Positions 25,986-35,275 of a stretch of 64,000 nucleotides of DNA are shown here, in pieces. Numbering within the stretch: position 1 is the stretch's first letter; each line of letters opens with the position of its first letter. This DNA comes from Phycisphaerae bacterium (GTDB lineage: Bacteria > Planctomycetota > Phycisphaerae > UBA1845). The position numbers and the translations under genes were made by a program. A model generated the notes under the pieces. That model did not search any database and was not told the origin of the DNA. It worked only from the letters and a program-made list of their open reading frames with translations. Location of the stretch: NCBI GenBank assembly GCA_029260015.1, contig JAJDEB010000008.1, positions 132,937 through 196,936 on the forward strand, in the 5' to 3' direction.

Positions 25986-27341
25986 ATGCATAGCACAATG
26001 ATACCTACGCGATTTAAGACTGATTCGATTTACAAGTTCTCTTATGGCGGTGCGCGCACTTGGATCGGGCTGATGATTACCGGCCTGACGTTATTCATGC
26101 AAGCGGGATGTCGCGATTCGCACGAAAGCGCCAAGCCTGATGCTACGGAATCCGAAAGGGCTGAGCAGTCGAGTGACGATCACTCAGCGCATGGACCCGG
26201 CGAGCACAATCATGTTGAAGAGATTCGACTCACGCCGCAAGCCGTCGAGCGATATGGCATTACCGTCACAACAGCCTCCTTGCAGAAACTCCTACCGACG
26301 TTCGTTGCCCCGGCTCGCGTAGCATTCAACGCAGAAGCCGTTGCCCACATCGGTTCGACGCTTCCCGGACGCGTCGTCGAGTTGGCTGTTCGCCTCGGCG
26401 ACAAGGTGCAACCAGGTGACGTACTACTTGAGGTCGAAAGCCCGCAACTTGGACAGGCCCAAAGCGATTATCTTCAAAAAGTCATCCTAGCCGAAGCAGC
26501 AAAAGCGACCGTTGACCTGGCTCAAAACGGATTGAGTCGGGCGACGAATCTTTACGAGCAAAATCGTGGCATCGCTCTCGACGAAGTTCAAAAACGCGAG
26601 GTCGAATACAAAGTTGCGCAGGCTCAGATACTTTCCGCAGAGGCGACGGCAGAAGCTGCAAGGAACACGCTGCTTGTCTACGGCATGTCGCAGGAGGATG
26701 TCGCAGCAATGCGCACATCTGGCGATGTCGATCCACGCTTTACGATTGCTGCGCCCATCGCTGGCGAGGTCGTTGAACGCGAAGTCACGCTTGGCGAATT
26801 GGTGAATCCACAGCGTGAAAAGCTCATGGTACTCGCAAACATTGAGACATTTTGGGTACTCGCCGACGTGACCGATGCCCATCTACCACAACTGGCGTTG
26901 GGGGCTAAGGCATGGATCAATGCCGGTGGGCTCGACATTCACGAACACGAAGGCGTGGTGTCGTATGTCGCACCGATGATTGATCCGCAAACGCGAACCG
27001 TTTCGGTACGGGTGGCTGTTGAGTGCGAAGATCGATCACTCAAACCAGGAATGTTCGTTCAAGTTCGCATTGCGGCCTCGAAACATGGCGAATCGTCGGA
27101 GCGCGAAACGCTTGCCATTCCCGAAGCTGCGGTCCAAATGATTGATAGGCATCCTGTGGTTTTCGTTCCGGTGGCTGACGAAGCCAATACATACTTGGCC
27201 CGTCGCATTTCGATAGGCGAGACGATTGGCGGATTTGTTCCGGTTTATACCGGTCTGCATGAAGACGAACCCTATGTGGCGACTGGAAGTTTTCTGCTCA
27301 AAGCCGACCTGGGCAAAGGCACAGCAGAACATCAGCATTAA
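25986..27341 (+). CDS. Periplasmic adaptor of metal RND pump (CzcB/CusB-like)
   Basis: 451 residues, starting two bases after the TolC-like gene. The lipobox MQAGC lies at about residue 39. A His-rich stretch (DDHSAHGPGEHNHVEEIRLT) follows and may bind the metal. The lipoyl/barrel-sandwich halves are PGRVVELAVRLGDKVQPGDVLLEVESPQLGQAQSDY and FTIAAPIAGEVVEREVTLGELV, separated by an alpha-helical hairpin. The beta-barrel and membrane-proximal domain are seen in WVLADVTDAHLPQL and SYVAPMIDPQTRTVSVRV. It links the inner membrane pump to the outer membrane duct. Confidence 0.95.
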   Translation: MHSTMIPTRFKTDSIYKFSYGGARTWIGLMITGLTLFMQAGCRDSHESAKPDATESERAEQSSDDHSAHGPGEHNHVEEIRLTPQAVERYGITVTTASLQKLLPTFVAPARVAFNAEAVAHIGSTLPGRVVELAVRLGDKVQPGDVLLEVESPQLGQAQSDYLQKVILAEAAKATVDLAQNGLSRATNLYEQNRGIALDEVQKREVEYKVAQAQILSAEATAEAARNTLLVYGMSQEDVAAMRTSGDVDPRFTIAAPIAGEVVEREVTLGELVNPQREKLMVLANIETFWVLADVTDAHLPQLALGAKAWINAGGLDIHEHEGVVSYVAPMIDPQTRTVSVRVAVECEDRSLKPGMFVQVRIAASKHGESSERETLAIPEAAVQMIDRHPVVFVPVADEANTYLARRISIGETIGGFVPVYTGLHEDEPYVATGSFLLKADLGKGTAEHQH

Positions 27342-27368
27342 AACGAACGTCATCTGGAGTGAATTGAG

Positions 27369-30300
27369 TTGTTAGAAACGATCCTGCATTTTTCAATCCG
27401 CAACCGGTGGCTGATCGTGTTGTTTACGATCATCGTCTCGGCAATCGGAGTCAATGCGCTTCTTGAGTTGCCGATTGATGCGGTCCCGGATATCACCAAC
27501 AATCAGGTGCAAATCAACGTCGAATATCCGGCGCTCTCGCCCGTCGAAGTCGAAAAGCAAATCACGTTTCCCATCGAATTGGCGCTGGCGGGCATCCCGG
27601 GCATGCAATCAACGCGGTCCCTGTCGCGCAACGGCTTCGCGCAAGTCACTGCAGTCTTTGATGACGACGTTGACATCTACTTTGCAAGGCAGCAAATCTT
27701 CGAGCGGTTGGTCAACGCTGCACACAACCTGCCCACAGGTGCTGACCCCAGGATGGGGCCCATCTCGACAGGACTCGGCGAAATCTACATGTATACCGTC
27801 GAGTTTGAACATCCCGATGGGGTCGGTGCGGAGGTTCGTGACGGTGAGTACGGGTGGCAGAGTGATGGCACCTATCTGACGCCAGAGGACCAAAGGCTCC
27901 GGAACGAATTCGAGCAAGTCGCGTATCTCCGCGAAATTCAGGACTGGACCATTCGCACGCAGCTGCAAACCGTCGACGGGCTGGCTGGCGTGGACGCGAT
28001 CGGTGGATACGTCAAGCAGTATCACGTTCAACCGGACCCCATGAAACTCGTGAGCTATGGCCTAACGTTTCATGATGTGATCGCGGCATTGGAGCGAAAC
28101 AACCTCAACACCGGTGCGGGATACATCGAGCACAAAGGTGAAATGTACATCGTCCGCACGACGGGCCGGGTCGAGACGCTCGCGGAAATTGAGGACATCG
28201 TCATCGGTTCCCGCGACGGAATTCCCATTCATATTCACGACGTCACCGTATCCGATGGTGTTCGAATCGGACGGGAATTGCGAACCGGTTCGGCCAGCGA
28301 AAACGGACGAGAAATCGTCGTGGGAACTGCAATAATGCGGATCGGCGAGAACAGTCGAACGGTGGCAGCCGCCGTCGATGCCAAGCTCGAACAGATTCGC
28401 AAGACGCTTCCACCGGGTATCCGGGCCAAGACGGTAATGGACCGCACCAAACTAGTCGATGAGACGATCCGTACGGTTGAAAGAAACCTGATCGAAGGCG
28501 CAATACTGGTCATTGCAGTGCTGTTTGTTCTACTGGGCAACTTCCGCGCTGCGCTCATTTGCGCCTTGGCGATTCCGCTATCGATGCTCATCGCGGCCAT
28601 TGGGATGGTCAAATACGAAGTCAGCGGAAACCTGATGTCGTTGGGTGCGATCGACTTCGGGCTGATTGTCGATGGCGCCGTCATCATCGTCGAGAACTGC
28701 ATCCGCCGATTGAGCGAGGCCCAGAAGGCCAAGGGCGGATTGCTGACGTTGAAGGAACGCATGACCGTCGTGTTTGACGCGAGCAAACAGGTACGGACGG
28801 CGACGGCGTTTGGCGAAGCGATCATCACGGTTGTCTATATTCCGATTCTGACGCTGACCGGTATCGAAGGCAAAATGTTTCATCCGATGGCGCTGACGGT
28901 CATCTTTGCGTTGGCTGGCGCGTTTGTGCTTTCGTTGACATTTGTACCGGCGATGGTGGCGATTGTCATTCGCGGTCGGGTGAAAGAAAATGAAGTGTTT
29001 TTGATCCGATGGGCCAAAGCGATTTACGAACCGGTGATCCGATGGGCCCTGCGTGTTCGCTGGTTGCTTGTTGGCTGTTCATTGATTGTGTTCGCCCTAT
29101 CGTTGGCATTGTTCAATACACTCGGGCAGGAATTCATTCCACGCCTCGACGAGAAAGACTTGGCGATGCATGCCTTGCGGATTCCGAGTACATCGCTGAC
29201 GCAATCCCAGCAAATGCAATTTGATGTTGAACAGGCGATTCGAGAGTTTCCCGAGGTGGCCTTCGTATACTCCAAGATTGGGACAGCCGAAATCGGCACC
29301 GACCCGATGCCCCAGAATGTCGCCGACACGTTTGTCATTTTCAAGCCAACCGATCAATGGCGAAGTGAGGAGGAATTGCACCGTTTGATTGATGAGCAAA
29401 CTGAAGAAAACGAGCGTACTCTTGGCGGCCATGACGATCACGATGAGGATGAACTCGAAAAGGGTCATGGACACCATGAAATCGAAACATCAACGCACAA
29501 AGGCAAACTGTTGAAACTGATCGAGTTGTCCGTCAGATTGCTGCCCGGTAACAACTATGAATTCTCGCAACCGATTGAGATGCGTTTCAACGAACTCATT
29601 GCGGGGGTGCGCGGCGATATTGCCATCAAGATATTTGGACAAGACTTTGCGGCGATGCGGAAGACAGCCGATAAAATTCTCGCGACCATTCAAACCATCC
29701 CCGGTGTGGCTGACGCTCGCGTCGAGCAAACTGTCGGAATGCCGGTGTTGACCGTCGAAATCGATCGACAAGCCATTTCACGATATGGTTTGAACGTGTC
29801 CGATGTTCAAGAGGTGGTCGCCGTCGCGATCGGCGGGCAGGAAGCCGGCGAAGTATACGAAGGCGAGCGACGATTCGATATCGTCGTCAGGCTTCCGGAT
29901 GCCCTTCGCGAACATCCCGATGCCATCGCGAACCTTTGGGTGCCACTTCCCAATCGCGACAACCGATCTCGAGACGTCCGGGTCGAATCTTCAACCGAGT
30001 CAGCCGGAATCATGCCCCGCTCGCTACGCACGGGATTCATCCCGCTTTCAGATGTCGCCCGTATTGAGATTACAGAAGGAACCAATCAGATCAGTCGCGA
30101 AAACGGTAAGCGCCGCGTCTACGTCCAGTGCAACGTGCGCGGCCGAGACCTTGGTACATTCGTCACCGAAGCTCAGGAAAAGGTCGGCAAGATCAAGATG
30201 CCACAAGGACAGTGGCTTGAATGGAGCGGACAGTTTGAGAATCTCATCGCCGCCCGTCGCCGCCTCTCGGTCGTTGTTCCGTTCTGCTTCCTGCTGATTT

Positions 30301-30767
30301 TCGTTCTGCTCTTCAGTACGTTCAAGAGCATTCGACATTCGCTGCTTGTCTTCAGCGCAGTTCCACTCGGGCTCACCGGTGGCATCGCTGCTCTTTGGCT
30401 TCGAGGCATGCCATTTTCAATTTCAGCAGCCGTTGGCTTCATCGCCCTGTCGGGTGTGGCTGTGCTCAATGGGTTGGTGATGGTGACGTTTATCAATCAA
30501 CTGCGGGAAGAAGGCCGACCGATTCACGAGGCGATCATTCAGGGTTCATTGACGCGGCTGCGACCGGTCATGACAACCGCATTGGTTGCGTCACTCGGAT
30601 TTGTTCCGATGGCATTGGCGACAAGCACAGGTGCCGAAGTTCAAAGACCGCTGGCAACTGTGGTGATTGGTGGGCTGATCACCAGCACGCTGCTCACGCT
30701 CGTCGTGTTGCCGGCGTTGTATCGAATCTTTGAAGGGAACGCTGATCGGAAAGTTAGCAGCGAGTAG
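27369..30767 (+). CDS. Heavy-metal RND efflux pump (CzcA-like)
   Basis: 1132 residues from a TTG start (GGAG upstream; no ATG nearby fits). It has the twelve-helix RND plan with two large periplasmic loops. The N-terminal LPIDAVPDITNNQVQ is typical of heavy-metal RND proteins. Helix 4 carries DFGLIVDGAVIIVEN, the DFGxxxDGAxxxxEN signature associated with divalent-cation (Co/Zn/Cd-type) pumps, with the proton-relay acids in place. Residues about 687-705 are a His/Asp-rich loop (GGHDDHDEDELEKGHGHH) on the periplasmic side, absent from standard CzcA. The exact metal is not proven. Confidence 0.95.
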   Translation: MLETILHFSIRNRWLIVLFTIIVSAIGVNALLELPIDAVPDITNNQVQINVEYPALSPVEVEKQITFPIELALAGIPGMQSTRSLSRNGFAQVTAVFDDDVDIYFARQQIFERLVNAAHNLPTGADPRMGPISTGLGEIYMYTVEFEHPDGVGAEVRDGEYGWQSDGTYLTPEDQRLRNEFEQVAYLREIQDWTIRTQLQTVDGLAGVDAIGGYVKQYHVQPDPMKLVSYGLTFHDVIAALERNNLNTGAGYIEHKGEMYIVRTTGRVETLAEIEDIVIGSRDGIPIHIHDVTVSDGVRIGRELRTGSASENGREIVVGTAIMRIGENSRTVAAAVDAKLEQIRKTLPPGIRAKTVMDRTKLVDETIRTVERNLIEGAILVIAVLFVLLGNFRAALICALAIPLSMLIAAIGMVKYEVSGNLMSLGAIDFGLIVDGAVIIVENCIRRLSEAQKAKGGLLTLKERMTVVFDASKQVRTATAFGEAIITVVYIPILTLTGIEGKMFHPMALTVIFALAGAFVLSLTFVPAMVAIVIRGRVKENEVFLIRWAKAIYEPVIRWALRVRWLLVGCSLIVFALSLALFNTLGQEFIPRLDEKDLAMHALRIPSTSLTQSQQMQFDVEQAIREFPEVAFVYSKIGTAEIGTDPMPQNVADTFVIFKPTDQWRSEEELHRLIDEQTEENERTLGGHDDHDEDELEKGHGHHEIETSTHKGKLLKLIELSVRLLPGNNYEFSQPIEMRFNELIAGVRGDIAIKIFGQDFAAMRKTADKILATIQTIPGVADARVEQTVGMPVLTVEIDRQAISRYGLNVSDVQEVVAVAIGGQEAGEVYEGERRFDIVVRLPDALREHPDAIANLWVPLPNRDNRSRDVRVESSTESAGIMPRSLRTGFIPLSDVARIEITEGTNQISRENGKRRVYVQCNVRGRDLGTFVTEAQEKVGKIKMPQGQWLEWSGQFENLIAARRRLSVVVPFCFLLIFVLLFSTFKSIRHSLLVFSAVPLGLTGGIAALWLRGMPFSISAAVGFIALSGVAVLNGLVMVTFINQLREEGRPIHEAIIQGSLTRLRPVMTTALVASLGFVPMALATSTGAEVQRPLATVVIGGLITSTLLTLVVLPALYRIFEGNADRKVSSE

Positions 30768-30809
30768 CGGTGTTGGGAAGATCATGCACGGCACCCATTG
30801 CGTGCAGAA

Positions 30810-32612
30810 CTATTCCTCAACCGGTTGCCCCGGACGCCCCAGTAGTGCCCATGCGCGGCGGCCAAGGATCACCGATATCAAATCGCCGCCGCGTGCATTG
30901 ACCAATCGGGCAACAAGTAGGATCAGGCCCAAAACCATTCCGACGATGAACCCACCCAAATGTGCCCAGTGGGCGACGCCATCATCTGCGCCGATGATCG
31001 TAAACACGACGTCAAACGCGATATAGAACAACACCACCCAAAACCCACGCACTTGGAATATGCTCATCGAGAGTTCAAACCACCGAATAATCCACCACCG
31101 CCACCATGCCGCAACATGCACGTTGTGGGCGGGGAAAAAAACGAAATACATACCGGCTAACCCCATGATTGCACCTGATGCGCCCAGCATCGGTACGGGC
31201 GACTGATTTCCATATGCCATCATTTCAGCCAACCCACCCCCAATCGCAAGAATCGGATATACGATGGCGGTCAACAACGGTCCGATCAATGCATTCACCC
31301 GCGATCCAAATACCATCAAGAAAATCAGATTCCCCACCAAATGAGAAATGTCAGCGTGCAGAAATGCGTGTGTGATGAGTTGCGACGCGCGGAATTGACC
31401 GATGGCCTGTTTCTCGGGCGGCAGCGCGTTATGGGCAGCGCGTATAATCTCGTCTTCGCCGAGGTCGCTGTCTTCATACAAATCCATCTGCTCTTCTAAT
31501 GCTTCTCTGTCGCCCCAATTTGTCCCGTAGTAGTAAGCCCAAAGCATATCCGGATCGGGTTCACCCGTACCGCTCCATAGCATTAAGTTCTTGTGTCGAA
31601 CCATCGATTCCGACTGCGAATACTCAACGACCAAGAACCAACCGCTGATCAAAATCGTGACAACGGCGATTGACCTTACGACGATCGGTTTCTTCAAGCC
31701 GAATGCCTCGGAAGCAATCGGATAAATCCCCACCCAACTGATCCAACTGATCCACCAAATCGCCCCCTCCGCCACACTGTAGATTTCGTTGAGGTTGGTA
31801 TCTTGCGAGGTGATTATCTGCCGCCCGGTTTGAATATTGATGCCGCATTGAACGCAGATTTTTGAGCGGGCTGGCAACTGTCGATTGCAACTCGGACACG
31901 TCGGACCATCGCCCGAATCGCCTTCAGGTTTGGGCGGCGCGGGGACATCGATCGTCTTGCCTTCATCAACGAAAATGTCATCGCTCAGCAGATTCAACAA
32001 ACCGCTACCGTCGGAATTACCATCGGTTGCGTCAGCCGCTTCCGTGGAAGTCGTGCCGGCTGCCACACCCATTGCGGACAGTTCGATCATCTGGCTTCCT
32101 GATGCGTCGGATTGCACTTCGGCGTCGACTGAATCCGCTTGAGACGCAGCAGCCGCCCTTGAATCTGAATCGCTTGACGCAATGTCTGAACTGTATCGCA
32201 AGACAAAAGGCCCCACGCCGACCGCATCACCGTCAAGCAGATTATGCCCTTTGACCCGACGACCATTGACGAACAATCCGTTGGTGCTGTCGTTGTCTTC
32301 GATGCGCCACCCATGCTGCCCAACGCGCAGTTGGCAATGAAATCGGGAAACGTCTGCAGAGCGAAATGTAAGGTGGGCGTCTGCACTCTTACCGACATCG
32401 ATCTGCTCGCTGCCGAGCAGGAAAATTAGCTCACCTTCGCGCTCTGGGCCTGATTCGATGACGAAACCTGCAGACGATCGAGCCCCGTCCAACTGCTCGG
32501 CTGAAACCATGCGAACGCGTTTGTGGCAATTCGGACAAGCAGCCGGCTTACCGATGTGCGTCGGTGGCAGCTTGAGCTTTTTTCCACATTGGCAGTGTAG
32601 TTGAACCATCAC
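30810..32612 (-). CDS. FHA domain / zinc ribbon / rhomboid intramembrane protease fusion
   Basis: 600 residues. The N-terminus has a small zinc ribbon (CQC...CPNC, residues 7-29). An FHA phosphothreonine-binding domain follows at about 55-145 (IDVGKSADAHLTF, SRFHCQLRV, NDSTNGLFVNGRRV, DGDAVGVG). A second zinc ribbon (CPSCNRQLPARSKICVQCG) lies at about 240. The C-terminal half is a rhomboid serine protease: HADISHLVGNLIFLMVFG, then the catalytic Ser in LGASGAIMGLAG (about residue 476) and the partner His in VAHWAHLGGF (about 547). A phosphopeptide-reading domain on a membrane protease next to a kinase and a phosphatase suggests phosphorylation-guided proteolysis (inference). Confidence 0.93.
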   Translation of the reverse strand: MMVQLHCQCGKKLKLPPTHIGKPAACPNCHKRVRMVSAEQLDGARSSAGFVIESGPEREGELIFLLGSEQIDVGKSADAHLTFRSADVSRFHCQLRVGQHGWRIEDNDSTNGLFVNGRRVKGHNLLDGDAVGVGPFVLRYSSDIASSDSDSRAAAASQADSVDAEVQSDASGSQMIELSAMGVAAGTTSTEAADATDGNSDGSGLLNLLSDDIFVDEGKTIDVPAPPKPEGDSGDGPTCPSCNRQLPARSKICVQCGINIQTGRQIITSQDTNLNEIYSVAEGAIWWISWISWVGIYPIASEAFGLKKPIVVRSIAVVTILISGWFLVVEYSQSESMVRHKNLMLWSGTGEPDPDMLWAYYYGTNWGDREALEEQMDLYEDSDLGEDEIIRAAHNALPPEKQAIGQFRASQLITHAFLHADISHLVGNLIFLMVFGSRVNALIGPLLTAIVYPILAIGGGLAEMMAYGNQSPVPMLGASGAIMGLAGMYFVFFPAHNVHVAAWWRWWIIRWFELSMSIFQVRGFWVVLFYIAFDVVFTIIGADDGVAHWAHLGGFIVGMVLGLILLVARLVNARGGDLISVILGRRAWALLGRPGQPVEE

Positions 32613-32734
32613 CCGAACCCTCTATGCGTTTCGAGGTCGATGGTACCCGATGCCATATGCCTGAGTCCAATGTCATATGCTCAGGCGAATCTATCATTGG
32701 TGATAAGATGAAGAATTGTATGCCGTTTAGACAG

Positions 32735-33556
32735 TCAGCCGCGTTGCCGAAATAGTATAAACGTCAGATCGTCGGGTTTGCTGGCTTGTCCTTCGCTGGG
32801 GTTCTGCATCCGTTGATCGCATTCGGCGGCCAATACTTTAGCAACTTTGGAAAGCGGACCAGTTCGAATGAGTTCGGTCACTTCCAACGTGGGGACATTA
32901 TCAAATACGCCATCGCTCGCGATCAAAACGGTGTCCCACGGACGCAATCGCACCGGCGTTCCGATTTCGATGCGCATCTCAGTTGACCCCAGCATGTTTG
33001 AAACGATATGCAGATCTTCGTGATGAAGCGCATCGTTTTCATGTAGCATTCCTGATTCGACCGCATACCCAACCGGTGAATGCGAAACGGTTTGCATTTT
33101 CATCTTGCCGCGCTGCCCAACGATGAGCGCCATCGAATCACCCACATGGTAAGGCCGCACGCTACCGTCATCGATTTCAACAGCCACCATAGTCGTCGCA
33201 GCGCCGATGCCCATCGCATTGATGGCTTCGTTGGCGCGCTCGAATCCGTCGAGGATACCGGTGCGCAATGTGCCACCATCCGCCAGCGCCTGCTTCACAG
33301 ATTCGGTCAGTGATTCAAGCGCGAGTCGCGCCGCTTGTTCGCCCGCCGGCTGACCTCCGAAACCATCGGCAACCGCTAGCACACCGCTACCCGATTCGCA
33401 GGCAACGAACGCAGCCGCATCTTCGTTGGGCGTTTCTTTATCGGGGCACCGACGTGAGAATACGGCGGCTGCCCCACCGGCAATCGAATGAAATTCCGCT
33501 TCGCTTTGGTCGACGTTCAGGAACAACTGAATGCGGTCAGCCGCTAATTGTGCCAT
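32735..33556 (-). CDS. PP2C-family protein phosphatase
   Basis: 273 residues. Metal-binding signatures of PP2C/PPM phosphatases are visible: CPDKETPNEDAAAF near residue 40, GVLAVADGFGGQPAGEQAA (the ADG loop), PYHVGDSMALIVG, VLIASDGVFDNV and a late Asp in KPDDLTFILFR. Such enzymes remove phosphate from Ser/Thr residues. It starts 9 bases after the zinc-ribbon kinase and is followed 122 bases later by the FHA-rhomboid gene. It most likely reverses the action of the neighbouring kinase. The protein is cytoplasmic, with no signal or membrane segment. Confidence 0.95.
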   Translation of the reverse strand: MAQLAADRIQLFLNVDQSEAEFHSIAGGAAAVFSRRCPDKETPNEDAAAFVACESGSGVLAVADGFGGQPAGEQAARLALESLTESVKQALADGGTLRTGILDGFERANEAINAMGIGAATTMVAVEIDDGSVRPYHVGDSMALIVGQRGKMKMQTVSHSPVGYAVESGMLHENDALHHEDLHIVSNMLGSTEMRIEIGTPVRLRPWDTVLIASDGVFDNVPTLEVTELIRTGPLSKVAKVLAAECDQRMQNPSEGQASKPDDLTFILFRQRG

Positions 33557-33565
33557 CTGTGTTCC

Positions 33566-34873
33566 CTAACGTTTTCTAATGGTGCGGCTACACCAAGGAC
33601 AGTGTTCCCAGAAATCCTTAAGCACTCCCCACCCGCATCCGCCGCACCGGTCATTGGCGCCGTCGATTTTCCACGGTCGCCTAACCTTTCTTCGACACCA
33701 CGGGCAATATCGCATGAATGGCATCAATTCCTTGCCCCCGCATTTGGCGTTGGCACACTTACCAGCATAGCGAACGTCGCTATGGCGGGGCGTCGCATCG
33801 GGATTCACCGCAGCACCGTAGCACCACGGACAGAATCGCCAGTCGGTTTTCATACCGCGTTTGCAACGCGGGCAGTTGCTGCGAAAGCGACTCTCTTCTT
33901 TAGCAACCTTGCGCTTGGTACTGCACCAGGGACAGAACTGCATCGATTCTGAGACGGGTGCTTTGCAGCGATTGCACGTTCCGCGCACTTCGAGAATCGT
34001 ACGATACTCTTTGAGAAACTCTTTGGTGCGCAGCGTCTTCCAATTTGCACCGTTACGCGAAGTCTTCGTGCGCCGCCGGCGCGATGGTGTACCGCGCAGG
34101 GCGCGCGGTTTGATTCGTCTAAACACCGCGACCATCCGCGTGGCATCTGCAAACCTCTTGCGGTCGTCGATCTCCAAACTCTTGCGCAAGAATGCGATCA
34201 GGTCCGGGTGAAGACACTTGCGTACCCGCTCGAAGCCTGGGGGTGGCCAACCGAAGGGCCACTCCGGAAGTTGACCTGAAAACATGCGGTAGAGAATCAA
34301 GCCCATCGAAAACACGTCAGAGCGAAGCGACGGTTTGCCCATCGCCTGTTCCGGCGCAACATACCCGATGGTTCCTGAACCTGACGCGACCAGCGTGCGG
34401 TGGGCCACCTTGGCGATCCCGAAGTCGGCCAACCGCAATTGACCGCCTGGAAAAAGAATGAAGTTTTCGGGCTTAAGGTCACCGTGAAGAATTTTCTTGC
34501 GGTGGGCATATGCGACAGCTTCAAGCATCTGCTCGGCGAAGCTGATCATCGTCTTGTTGGACATCCGCCGACCGAGACGATCTCCCAATGTCTCTTTGCC
34601 CAACGGATAGACGATGACGAAATGACCGTCTATGAATCCGGCGTCTTTGACAGTGAGAACGTTTGGATGATCAAAGCCGGCAGTCAGACGCACTTCTTTG
34701 CGAAATGTCTCAAGCGTTTCTTTGGTGACGAGCGCAGCGTGCGGCAATTTCAAAGCCACATGAATCCCGGCGATGGTGTCGTGGGCTTTGTAAACCGTCG
34801 CAAACCCACCTTCAGCCAACCGCCGAACGATCCGATATTTGCCAAGCCGCTGCCTGGCGCGAAGAGACGTCAT
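33566..34873 (-). CDS. Ser/Thr protein kinase with four C-terminal zinc ribbons
   Basis: 435 residues from the ATG at 34873; the frame is open to 34987 but the extension looks non-coding. The kinase domain covers about residues 8-270: LAEGGFATVYKAHD, ALKLPHA with the ATP Lys, ILHGDLKPENFIL and LADFGIAK. The catalytic loop reads HGD in place of HRD, so activation does not depend on an HRD arginine. The C-terminal about 120 residues hold four CxxC...CPWC-type units (CNRC/CPWC, CPRC/CPWC, CxxxxC/CPWC, CGGC/CPWC). They resemble double zinc ribbons and may bind a partner. It is first in the kinase-PP2C-FHA-rhomboid cluster. Confidence 0.92.
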   Translation of the reverse strand: MTSLRARQRLGKYRIVRRLAEGGFATVYKAHDTIAGIHVALKLPHAALVTKETLETFRKEVRLTAGFDHPNVLTVKDAGFIDGHFVIVYPLGKETLGDRLGRRMSNKTMISFAEQMLEAVAYAHRKKILHGDLKPENFILFPGGQLRLADFGIAKVAHRTLVASGSGTIGYVAPEQAMGKPSLRSDVFSMGLILYRMFSGQLPEWPFGWPPPGFERVRKCLHPDLIAFLRKSLEIDDRKRFADATRMVAVFRRIKPRALRGTPSRRRRTKTSRNGANWKTLRTKEFLKEYRTILEVRGTCNRCKAPVSESMQFCPWCSTKRKVAKEESRFRSNCPRCKRGMKTDWRFCPWCYGAAVNPDATPRHSDVRYAGKCANAKCGGKELMPFMRYCPWCRRKVRRPWKIDGANDRCGGCGWGVLKDFWEHCPWCSRTIRKR

Positions 34874-35275
34874 TGTTGAGGTTCCAAGTCCGTTCGCTCC
34901 CATCCGCAAGCGCAGAACAGTACCGCGCCAACAAACACTGCCAGCAAGAATATGTCGCATAACGAATGTCTGCAATACCGCAGTCATAGAAGAATGAAAG
35001 CATCGGGATTGAGTTCAAGGTGATTGCGGGTTAGGCCAAACAACCAACGCTTCAAGTTGGATTCGAGCAGACGACTCTTTTGACCATCAATGGATGAACA
35101 GTCCAGCGCAAACCAGGTAATTGCAAGGCATGGTCGTAATCTTCCAGGAAACATGTCCGGACAACCGGAGTTTGAATGAGATGAAACTAGCGGGCGGTAT
35201 TGCCCGTCGCAAATTCGAGTCTAAGCAACCCCGACACTTTCCCGCAACCGCGCCGATGCATGCCAAGGCGCGCCT
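34874..35275. other. Intergenic region without recognised gene
   Basis: 402 bases between two leftward genes. It should contain the promoter of the kinase cluster and the 3' end of the sulfotransferase-like message lies at its right edge. No convincing reading frame, RNA or strong hairpin was found. Confidence 0.5.
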
